From Prolixibacteraceae bacterium (GTDB lineage Bacteria; Bacteroidota; Bacteroidia; Bacteroidales; Prolixibacteraceae), in contig JALOCD010000099.1 of the NCBI GenBank assembly GCA_023228025.1, forward strand, positions 1-16,754: DNA of 16,754 nt, read 5' to 3'. Every line of letters begins with the position of its first letter. Within the stretch, counting starts at the first letter, position 1. The notes beneath the pieces are model-generated. The model was not told where the DNA came from. It did not search any database and saw only the letters and a list, made by a program, of their open reading frames with translations. Positions 1-6,600 of the stretch are shown here, one piece after another. Both the position numbers and the translations under genes were made by a program.

Positions 1-42
1 TGTGCTGCAATTAACATCTATTAACTAATTATTTAACGTCAC

Positions 43-3000
43 ATGTCTAAAAAAATCATTAGAATTTTTCTGATGTGCCTTTTTGTGCTGTTCGTAAACA
101 GTGTGATGGCGCAAAACGCGATTACCGGTACGGTAACTGATGATACCGGGTCTCCGCTACCCGGTGCAAGTGTTGTTGTGAAGGGTACAACACATGGTGT
201 CATAACAGACGTCAATGGAAAATACAACCTTTCAGTTCCTGCCAACGCCAGATTGGTAGTCTCCTTTGTTGGGATGACAAATTCAGAAGTCGCTGTTGGG
301 ACAAATAAGACCATCAACATTCAACTTAAAACTTCATCGGTAGGTGTGGAAGAAGTTGTTGTAACGGCTATGGGTATTACCAAGGAGAAAAAATCTTTGG
401 CCTATTCAGTGAGTGAGGTAAAATCTGACGAACTTGTCAAAGGAGGCAACAACAACTTAATGAAATCCCTGGATGGTAAAATCAGCGGGGTGAACCTGAC
501 CAGTATGAGTAGTGATCCTACTTCATCTGTTTTGGTAAATATCCGTGGTACAACAGCGATGCCTTCAGCATCTGATGCAAACGTATCAGTCAAAGGTCAG
601 CCGCTCTATGTTATTGATGGTATTCCAGTTGGCGCTCAAACATTCACAGCCAAGAATGGCGTTGACTTTGGTAACATCCTTTCGCAACTTAACCCGCAGG
701 ATATCGAGAGTATCACCGTACTAAAGGGTGGTAGTGCAGGTGCACTCTATGGTTCAGAGGGTGGAAACGGTGTTGTGATGATAACAACCAAATCAGGTAA
801 ATCAGGTAAAAAAGGTATCGGAGTATCGTTCTCCACTACGGCAACGATGGATTCGCCATATCAGTTTATAGAGGAACAAAAAGGTTATGGCCAGGGAGAA
901 CGCGCGTTTGAATGGCAGTATGATAATACGGATACTTGGGGTCCTAAACTTGATGGGAAATACACTGATAATTTTTGGAATACCAAAACCCAGAAATGGG
1001 AAAAGGGTCCAATGGTTTCCTCAAACGAAGACCGCGTTAAAGCCTATTTGCAAACAGGAAGTACAGTTACTACCAATGTTGGCATTACAGGTAACTATGA
1101 AAAAGGTGCTTTTCGGCTATCAATGAGCAATATGTCAAACACCGGTGTTATGCCAAATACCAAGACCAATCAGAAGTCTATTGCCCTTAATTCAGATTAT
1201 AAACTGACTGACAAGATTAAAGTTTCAACAAGTGCAAGTTATATTCGCACCTTTTCACCAAACAAAGCCAACGTTACAGGATCAAACAGTATTTTGAACA
1301 GTTTGCTTTTCAACTTCCCCGCGAATTTACAGCCTCTTGCCGATATGAAGGATTACTGGATGAAAGGTTTTGAAGGAATCTTGATGAATGGCGCCATTCA
1401 GAAAAACAATGGAATTGACAAATCAGAAGATAATCCATGGTGGAGTACTTATGAAAAGATTAACATCTTCACACGTGACAATTTCTTCGGAAAATTGCAA
1501 CTGGATTGGAAATTGAACAAAGAGTTCACCTTCCTGCTCCGTACAGGTATGGAGAATGTCAGGGAAAACTATGAATATCGTCAGTCATTTGGTAGAACGG
1601 CTTTGGCCAGTAGGCCAGCCAGTGGTGACGGTCAATTTTTAACCAACACAAACAACAGTCTGAGCGTCAACTCTGATGCTATTCTTTCTTTCAACAAAAC
1701 AGTCGGTAAATTTGATATTTCGGCAGTTGGTGGAGTAAACTACGCATACAGTAACAGTAATGCCTACGATGTTAGTGCAGGTGCGCTTTCAGTTCCGAGA
1801 TTGTTTACAATTGCAAATGCATTCCCAGGCAAGTTAAGCGCGAGCTATGGTTGGGGAGCCGGTAAAACTTACAGTGTTTACGGAACAGCTGATATAGCCT
1901 GGAATAAACAACTTTTCCTTGGTGTAACAGGGCGTAACGACTGGAAAGGAAATCTTGATGAAGAGAAAATCAATTATTTCTATCCATCCGTTTCTGCCAG
2001 CTGGTTAGCCAACGAAACATTTACGCTTCCAGCCTCAATCGATCTTCTAAAGGTTCGTTTGGGTCTTGCTAGTGTAGGGAACGGTCTGTCTAAACTTAGA
2101 CCAGTGGATACTTACGGTTTTGACAATCCGGATTGGTCAAGTACTGTAAAAACTGCCAATATAAGTGCAACGTTGGTCGATCCGGATATTAAACCAATGA
2201 TGTCTGTAACCAAAGAGATAGGACTTGATTTGTGGATGCTCAAGAAAAGGGTACAATTCGATGCAACCTATTTTATCAAAGATCAAAACAACCAGTTAGG
2301 TGGTATTCCGGTTGTTCAGGGAACAGGTTTTACCTCCATGACTACCAACGTAGGGGATGTTCGTAACAAGGGATTTGAAATGGGATTAACTATTGTGCCT
2401 GTAAGAACCAAAGATTGGTATTGGGATTTCACTACTACCATTACACACTACAAAGCGCACATCACCCGTTTGTCTCCAAAATTTGCACCCAATGGCTATG
2501 TTTTTGCCTCCTATGATGGTAAAACAAAAGTTAAAATTGCTGAAGGAGAAGAGATTGGCAACATATACGAAGAGAACCCAATCCTTAGGGTCCAATCAGG
2601 GAAATATGCAGGAATGGCATTGCTGGATGGTGATGCGGGCGAATTCCAAAAATCTTCAAATGAGAAGGACCGTACTCAGTTGGGAAACTATAATCCTAAT
2701 TACATCATGGGTTTGAATACCACAGTGAGATACAAACAGTTCACTTTGAATATGGTGGGTAGTTTGCGTTTGGGTGGCAAATATGTTTCTGTTAACCAAC
2801 AATACATGGATTCCAATGGACGTTCATTTGAATCTCTTGGCTCAGGGGATAACAATCCATTGTGGAGTGGTGGCCGTGATGCTGAACATGGTGGTCATCC
2901 TTGGCCGGCAGCTGGTTCAAGTAAGTATGATAATATCAATGCTAACAATGATGGTCAACGTGCTGATTTCAACGATGCCAGTTATGCTAAGGGTGTTTTC

Positions 3001-3390
3001 ATCAATCCTGATTTCAATGGTACTACTCCAACAGATGCCGACTATATTGTAAACGGTGCAGACTTGAACAACACTTTTTATCAGTATCCTTACAACAGTT
3101 GGGGCGATTGTATTTGGAACTTTACTTCAACAAGGGTTTACGATGCCACAAATTTCAAATTGAGAGAAGTTTCACTTACCTATACTGTTCCAAACGAAGT
3201 AACAAGCAAGTTGAGAATTTTCAATGTAAATCTTTCTCTGATTGGCAGAAACCTAGTACAGTGGAATGCTTCAGGCCGCAACGAGGATCCAGAATCAGCA
3301 TTCTCTGGTGTAGGTGTAAGCCAGGGTATTTTACGTGCTACTTTACCAAGTGTTCGCTCTGTGGGTTTCAAATTAGCGCTTGATTTTTAA
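43..3390 (+). CDS. SusC/RagA-family TonB-linked outer-membrane transporter
   Basis: This 1115-residue protein is a TonB-dependent transporter of the SusC type, which imports oligomeric nutrients across the outer membrane together with a SusD lipoprotein. A signal peptide (residues 1-24, ending VMAQ) is followed by a carboxypeptidase-regulatory-like beta-sandwich (about 26-97, with GTVTDDTGSPLPGASVVVKG), a TonB-box-like stretch VEEVVVTAMG (about 102-111), a plug domain (about 115-255, with GQPLYVIDGIPV and a SusC-type ALYGSEGGNGVVMITTK motif), and a long barrel ending in phenylalanine (LALDF), as expected for BAM-inserted proteins. Length is normal for the family. The ATG at 43 is chosen because it directly precedes the signal peptide. 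Only 42 bp of upstream DNA is visible, so the promoter and any sigma/anti-sigma pair cannot be judged. The substrate cannot be read from the sequence. Family assignment is very secure. Confidence 0.97.
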   Translation: MSKKIIRIFLMCLFVLFVNSVMAQNAITGTVTDDTGSPLPGASVVVKGTTHGVITDVNGKYNLSVPANARLVVSFVGMTNSEVAVGTNKTINIQLKTSSVGVEEVVVTAMGITKEKKSLAYSVSEVKSDELVKGGNNNLMKSLDGKISGVNLTSMSSDPTSSVLVNIRGTTAMPSASDANVSVKGQPLYVIDGIPVGAQTFTAKNGVDFGNILSQLNPQDIESITVLKGGSAGALYGSEGGNGVVMITTKSGKSGKKGIGVSFSTTATMDSPYQFIEEQKGYGQGERAFEWQYDNTDTWGPKLDGKYTDNFWNTKTQKWEKGPMVSSNEDRVKAYLQTGSTVTTNVGITGNYEKGAFRLSMSNMSNTGVMPNTKTNQKSIALNSDYKLTDKIKVSTSASYIRTFSPNKANVTGSNSILNSLLFNFPANLQPLADMKDYWMKGFEGILMNGAIQKNNGIDKSEDNPWWSTYEKINIFTRDNFFGKLQLDWKLNKEFTFLLRTGMENVRENYEYRQSFGRTALASRPASGDGQFLTNTNNSLSVNSDAILSFNKTVGKFDISAVGGVNYAYSNSNAYDVSAGALSVPRLFTIANAFPGKLSASYGWGAGKTYSVYGTADIAWNKQLFLGVTGRNDWKGNLDEEKINYFYPSVSASWLANETFTLPASIDLLKVRLGLASVGNGLSKLRPVDTYGFDNPDWSSTVKTANISATLVDPDIKPMMSVTKEIGLDLWMLKKRVQFDATYFIKDQNNQLGGIPVVQGTGFTSMTTNVGDVRNKGFEMGLTIVPVRTKDWYWDFTTTITHYKAHITRLSPKFAPNGYVFASYDGKTKVKIAEGEEIGNIYEENPILRVQSGKYAGMALLDGDAGEFQKSSNEKDRTQLGNYNPNYIMGLNTTVRYKQFTLNMVGSLRLGGKYVSVNQQYMDSNGRSFESLGSGDNNPLWSGGRDAEHGGHPWPAAGSSKYDNINANNDGQRADFNDASYAKGVFINPDFNGTTPTDADYIVNGADLNNTFYQYPYNSWGDCIWNFTSTRVYDATNFKLREVSLTYTVPNEVTSKLRIFNVNLSLIGRNLVQWNASGRNEDPESAFSGVGVSQGILRATLPSVRSVGFKLALDF

Positions 3391-3422
3391 TATTTGACTT
3401 TCATTGAAATAAAAATATAATT

Positions 3423-5066
3423 ATGAAATCTTTTTTGACTAAAATTTCCGTAATATTTATGCTTCTTGCTGTGGTTTCCTGCAGTAAAGATTCATTGAGG
3501 CAGTATGATCTGCTGCAACAAAAGAATGCGGTAGAGTCTCTGAATGACCCTTATCTGCTATCTTCTATCCTGAGAAAGACCTCCCTGTTCTATCAGGACA
3601 TGGGATGGGGCGCCACAAAACTTCCGGGCGCTGTCCAGTATACAGAACGCAACTTTCAAGGCGGTGACAACTATTATTCCGCATTTAAACAACTTCCAAA
3701 TGAGATGTATTCGGCAATGGATATTTTAAAATTCATTGACGCTTCTATCAAATTGGCCGACGCCAGGGGTTCAAAGACCCATGTTGGTATTTTCTCTTCT
3801 TTTAGGGTTCTACTTTTCTCGTTCATGACTGATTTTTACGGGGATGTCTATTATTCTGAAGCCCTCAAAGGTCGTGAAGGAATTTTGTATCCCGTTTACG
3901 ACAAACAGTCAGTTATTTATGCAGGATTGATAAAAGAGATTGATGCAGCTATCGCAAATATCAACGCCGGAACGGATCCTATCAGTACTTCATATGACCT
4001 GATGTTTGGCGGTAACAAAGTGCAATGGGCCAAATTTGCCAATTCTGTAAAATTGCGCCTGCTGATGCATGCATCTGCTAAGGCTGAATATTCTTCGAAA
4101 ATTGCAGGTGCTGCTGCTCAACCACTTCTGACAGAAGAAACTGACCTCAATGCATCCATTGCCTATGTTGGAACAACCACCGCCAACTCTTGGGTTGGTG
4201 GACCAAACATTTGGGGTAATAGTGGCGAGTTTGAACGAAGAAGGCCTTGTAAAACATTGGTTGATATCATGACCGCTAACAAAGATCCTCGTATGAATGT
4301 GTGGTTTGCTCCAGTAGAAAACCCTTGGACAAATGATCCTGCATTGAACGGTAAAGCCGTCAGTACAACTGATAATAATGGATTCACTTACACCTCTACC
4401 TGGGAATATCTTGACAAATCCAATCCAGTCTTTGCTGCCCAGGTTCAGAATATCCTTGATATTGACAAATTGTATGTAGGTTTTATTGCCGGTATGCCGG
4501 GCGACTGGAAAAACGGGAATGGTCACTGGAATACCTCTTTAGGTGGTACTTATGGAAACTTTAAAGTATCAAAATACTCGAAATTATTCCAACAGAATTC
4601 ACATGCACTGTTGAGAGCTCAGATAATGAACAAAGATGAGATTCTGTTTGACCTGGCCGAAGCCGCAGTTAAAGGTTGGGTCTCTTCAGGTAATGCGGAT
4701 AGCTATTACAAAGCTGCTATTAAAGCAAACATGAAACGTTGGGGAGTTAGCGATGCAGCTATTGCTACCTATTCTTCTCAGGCTTCTGTCGCTTTACCAG
4801 CTGACAATGCAGGTAAACTGACTAAAATTGCTGAACAGAAATGGGTTTCTCTTTTCTCTGTTGCAAGTGAGGCTTATCTGGATCTTCGCAGAACACAAAT
4901 GCCTAACATCTTTAAAAATGGCTTGTTGTCTACCTATACATTTCCTCTTCGTTATCGATACCCTGGAAATGAGCTGGGTCAAAATAAAGATGCTTACGAC
5001 AAAGGTGTAGCAACTTTGGTTCCCGCTGTTGATGATGAATTCTCTAAAATGTGGTTGTTACAATAA
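3423..5066 (+). CDS. SusD/RagB-like nutrient-binding outer-membrane lipoprotein
   Basis: This 547-residue surface lipoprotein is the partner of the SusC transporter that ends 32 bp upstream; the pair is surely one transcript. The signal peptide ends in a lipobox, LAVVSC, placing the lipidated cysteine at residue 20. Family hallmarks in order are FMTDFYGDVYYSEALKG (about 134-150), the PVYDKQSVIYAGLIKEIDAA helix (about 157-176), GGNKVQWAKFANSVKLRLLM (about 196-215), and the C-terminal KIAEQKWVSLFSVASEAYLD region with the LRRTQMP motif (about 463-490). These fit the SusD-like subgroup (SusD_2 type) rather than the starch-binding prototype. In such complexes the lipoprotein acts as a lid over the SusC barrel and binds ligand. 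No glycosidase follows in the same operon; a terminator lies right after the stop codon. The ligand is unknown. Confidence 0.96.
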   Translation: MKSFLTKISVIFMLLAVVSCSKDSLRQYDLLQQKNAVESLNDPYLLSSILRKTSLFYQDMGWGATKLPGAVQYTERNFQGGDNYYSAFKQLPNEMYSAMDILKFIDASIKLADARGSKTHVGIFSSFRVLLFSFMTDFYGDVYYSEALKGREGILYPVYDKQSVIYAGLIKEIDAAIANINAGTDPISTSYDLMFGGNKVQWAKFANSVKLRLLMHASAKAEYSSKIAGAAAQPLLTEETDLNASIAYVGTTTANSWVGGPNIWGNSGEFERRRPCKTLVDIMTANKDPRMNVWFAPVENPWTNDPALNGKAVSTTDNNGFTYTSTWEYLDKSNPVFAAQVQNILDIDKLYVGFIAGMPGDWKNGNGHWNTSLGGTYGNFKVSKYSKLFQQNSHALLRAQIMNKDEILFDLAEAAVKGWVSSGNADSYYKAAIKANMKRWGVSDAAIATYSSQASVALPADNAGKLTKIAEQKWVSLFSVASEAYLDLRRTQMPNIFKNGLLSTYTFPLRYRYPGNELGQNKDAYDKGVATLVPAVDDEFSKMWLLQ

Positions 5067-5082
5067 CAACTGAAATAAAACT

Positions 5083-5122
5083 AAAAAGGGGGTGGTGCGA
5101 AAGTGCCGCCCCTTTTTGTTTT
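5083..5122 (+). terminator. Intrinsic terminator of the susCD-like operon
   Basis: A 9-bp perfect stem (AAAAAGGGG at 5083-5091 with CCCCTTTTT at 5109-5117) continues inward through a bulged, GU-containing stem to a GAAA tetraloop at 5099-5102. It is followed by TTTTTGTTTT. It starts 17 bp after the SusD stop codon. The A-rich left side could also allow some termination in the reverse direction. Confidence 0.88.
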
Positions 5123-5214
5123 CAAATTTCTTAAAAGAGGGTTTAGATTATGCAATAGGTTAAATTTGTGCAAGCAGGGTAAGTTTTTATACGGGCACTT
5201 TTACTTAATCAATA

Positions 5215-5296
5215 CTCCTTTCACTTGCCCGCCAGGGCATCAAGTTTCATAGAAAGATGCCAAATAGAAAACTATTCCCCGCCAGGGGATAAACCA
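5215..5296 (+). repeat. Left inverted end of RAYT element with two direct hairpin units
   Basis: It contains two 20-nt units in the same orientation, 50 bp apart: TTGCCCGCCAGGGCATCAAG at 5225-5244 and TTCCCCGCCAGGGGATAAAC at 5275-5294. Each forms a 4-bp GC stem with loop GCCA. The units agree at 16 of 20 positions. The differing stem bases swap together (G..C against C..G), so pairing is kept. Between the stems, 31 of 42 bases match the reverse complement of the right end when aligned without gaps. Confidence 0.8.
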
Positions 5297-5354
5297 GATG
5301 TGATTGATTATAAGGAATTAGCATATGGATAATGATAGCCAACGGAAATCTGAA

Positions 5355-5386
5355 TTTGTTTTTTTTCAAAATTTTGGTTATATTTA
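5355..5386 (+). promoter_or_regulatory. Candidate Bacteroidota-type promoter of the RAYT gene
   Basis: TTTG at 5355-5358 is separated by 20 bp from TATATTTA at 5379-5386. This matches the known Bacteroidota pattern TTTG-N(about 19)-TAnnTTTG in all but the last base. The predicted transcript would begin a few bases later and leave a leader of roughly 10-20 nt before the ATG at 5408. AT-rich DNA makes chance matches likely, so confidence is limited. Confidence 0.4.
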
Positions 5387-5407
5387 TTATGCACCAATCA
5401 AAACAGA

Positions 5408-5869
5408 ATGGCAGATACTTATTGTCAATTGTATATTCATTATGTTTTTGCAGTTCAAAACAGAGCTTCCTTGATTCAGCCGAGGTGGAAAGATTCCTTG
5501 TATCAATACATGATTGGAATTGTTGAAAACAATCATCATCGGATGTATTCCATTGATGGTACTTCAAATCATTTGCATTTATTAGTCAGTATGAATCCAA
5601 AACAATCTCCTTCAGATTTAATGTATCACTTGAAAAGAGGGGCATCGTTATGGGTAAACAATGAACATCTTGTATCAGGGAAATTCTCATGGCAGGAAGG
5701 ATTCGGTGCTTTTTCTTATGGAAAATCTCAAATAGCTCAATTGATTCATTACATACAAGCACAGGAGCAACATCATAAAAAGCAGACCTTTCAGGATGAA
5801 TATTTACAATTTCTCAAATTATTTGAGGTTGAATTTGATCCGAGATATGTATTAAAAGAAATTGAATAA
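5408..5869 (+). CDS. REP-associated tyrosine transposase (IS200-like, Y1 HUH)
   Basis: This 153-residue protein is a single-domain Y1 transposase (Transposase_17/IS200-like fold), a single-strand DNA nuclease that nicks next to hairpins. The HUH motif is H55-L-H57 within NHLHLLVS. The likely catalytic tyrosine is Y115 in the helix LIHYIQAQEQHHKK, matching the usual position in RAYT proteins. KFSWQEGFGAFSYGKSQ (about 92-108) is the characteristic segment before that helix. All catalytic residues are present, so the enzyme is probably active. The start at 5408 gives the usual N-terminus (MADTYCQLYIHYVFAVQNR), which begins the first beta strand. No TnpB/IscB companion gene is present. Inverted hairpin ends enclose the gene. 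RAYTs are often single-copy and mobilise short REP-like sequences in trans, so this may be domesticated rather than a free IS. Confidence 0.92.
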   Translation: MADTYCQLYIHYVFAVQNRASLIQPRWKDSLYQYMIGIVENNHHRMYSIDGTSNHLHLLVSMNPKQSPSDLMYHLKRGASLWVNNEHLVSGKFSWQEGFGAFSYGKSQIAQLIHYIQAQEQHHKKQTFQDEYLQFLKLFEVEFDPRYVLKEIE

Positions 5870-5885
5870 TTCTTGGCTAGACTAT

Positions 5886-5967
5886 TGTTTATCCCCATTC
5901 GGGGAAAATGTTTCATGTTAACATATTTCTATTGAACTTGATGCCCTGACGGGCAAAACAAATGGAG
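5886..5967 (-). repeat. Right inverted end of RAYT element with two hairpin units
   Basis: Read on the minus strand, it repeats the left end: an outer unit (5937-5956, TTGCCCGTCAGGGCATCAAG) and an inner unit (5887-5906, TTCCCCGAATGGGGATAAAC), again with stems exactly 50 bp apart. It begins 16 bp after the transposase stop codon. The outer unit differs from its left partner by one base in 20, while the inner unit differs only in the loop. Loop drift with intact stems and flanks points to selection on the hairpins. Confidence 0.8.
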
Positions 5968-6053
5968 ACGATTAATAATAATTTTATTTCATATTATTGT
6001 TGTTTCAATTTCTCTTTCTGGAGGAATTTTGGAATTATAAAATTGATAAAAAG

Positions 6054-6461
6054 ATGAATATTCCCCAGAACGACTTTTCATCAGAATTTGTCTTCCAAAC
6101 CTCCAGAAGCAGTGGTCCGGGTGGACAAAATGTTAACAAGGTTAGCTCAAAAGTAGAACTGAGGTTCAACCTTTGGAGCTCTGCCCTGCTTGATGAGCAT
6201 GAAAAGGCCGTTATTGCTGAGAAGCTTGCAAACAAAATCAACAATGAGGGAGAACTCGTGCTTGTCGCTCAAACAGATCGTTCTCAGCTGAAAAACAAAG
6301 AAAAGGTAATCGAAAAGTTTTATCACTTGTTAGAAAATGCGCTGACCCCACCAAAAAAACGATACAGAACAAAACCAACAAAAGCCTCAGTGGAGAAGAG
6401 GCTGGAATCCAAGCGCATAAAATCGACGATCAAGGCCACCCGAAAGGGTTTTGAATTGTAA
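6054..6461 (+). CDS. arfB: ArfB/YaeJ-type ribosome-rescue peptidyl-tRNA hydrolase
   Basis: This 135-residue protein is a stand-alone release-factor catalytic domain that frees nascent chains from ribosomes stalled without a stop codon. The GGQ motif is at 23-25 (SSGPGGQNVNKVSSKVEL). The basic C-terminal tail (about 100-135, with KKRYRTKPTKASVEKRLESK) is the part that in ArfB enters the empty mRNA channel. It lacks the codon-recognition domains of RF1/RF2, and its length matches ArfB. The ATG at 6054 gives the conserved short N-terminus; an upstream in-frame TTG at 5997 would add an implausible hydrophobic leader. A GGAGG at 6020-6024 is too far upstream to serve this ATG. Because the RAYT element ends 86 bp upstream, the promoter must lie in this gap or inside the element. 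Confidence 0.93.
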   Translation: MNIPQNDFSSEFVFQTSRSSGPGGQNVNKVSSKVELRFNLWSSALLDEHEKAVIAEKLANKINNEGELVLVAQTDRSQLKNKEKVIEKFYHLLENALTPPKKRYRTKPTKASVEKRLESKRIKSTIKATRKGFEL

Positions 6462-6489
6462 TTTTTTAGTTATTTTCGACCTCGCATAC

Positions 6490-6513
6490 TAACTTTATCT
6501 GAATTCGAAATCC
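6490..6513 (+). promoter_or_regulatory. Sequence shared with the acetyltransferase upstream region
   Basis: TAACTTTATC-TGAATTC-GAAATCC here is nearly the same as the sequence at 11711-11734; the two differ by one inserted base in each. TAACTTTA resembles a Bacteroidota -7 box (TAnnTTTG, last base off), though no good TTTG lies at the right distance upstream. It lies 87 bp before the ATG of the DUF5916 gene. It may be a shared promoter or regulator site, or chance in AT-rich DNA. Confidence 0.3.
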
Positions 6514-6516
6514 GGC

Positions 6517-6544
6517 AATAATTGACCAAACTCAATTATTTTAT
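6517..6544 (+). terminator. Weak AT-rich hairpin after arfB
   Basis: A perfect 9-bp stem (AATAATTGA at 6517-6525 with TCAATTATT at 6532-6540) has a 6-nt loop and is followed by TTAT. The stem is almost pure AT, so it could be a weak terminator of arfB, a regulatory palindrome for the next gene, or a leader structure of that gene. Its place just downstream of the shared motif favours a leader or operator role as much as termination. Confidence 0.3.
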
Positions 6545-6600
6545 CAATTACATCAATACAATTGAATGGTGATCGGCAGATTAAATTTTCGAAATTTTCT

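Larger units (their letters stand above)
5215..5967. mobile_element. RAYT/IS200-like element with paired-hairpin inverted ends
   Basis: A ~753-bp unit made of one HUH transposase gene flanked by two imperfect inverted copies of an ~82-bp end (5215-5296 and 5886-5967). Each end holds two 12-nt hairpins with GC-only stems. Classical IS200/IS605 elements lack terminal inverted repeats and use subterminal hairpins. Symmetric hairpin sequences around a single Y1 transposase are instead typical of REP-associated tyrosine transposases (RAYTs). The outer limits rest on the weakly matching CTCC/GGAG outside the outer hairpins and could be off by about 10 bp. I see no target-site duplication, as expected for HUH transposition. 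The element sits between the SusCD terminator and the arfB-like gene and interrupts no visible reading frame. Confidence 0.75.

Noticed and set aside
3990..4526. 178-codon minus-strand open frame inside the SusD-like gene.
   Set aside because: It is a shadow of a confidently identified gene. The translation has no family features and is rich in residues unusual for a folded protein of this origin.
5161..5168. TAAATTTG, a perfect -7 promoter box, downstream of the SusD terminator.
   Set aside because: No TTTG-like -33 element lies at a suitable distance, and no gene begins shortly after it. The box at 5379-5386 fits the RAYT gene better.
5977..6001. AATAATA...TATTATT inverted repeat just after the RAYT element.
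   Set aside because: It is a short AT-only pairing in very AT-rich DNA with no conserved partner elsewhere; not distinguishable from chance.
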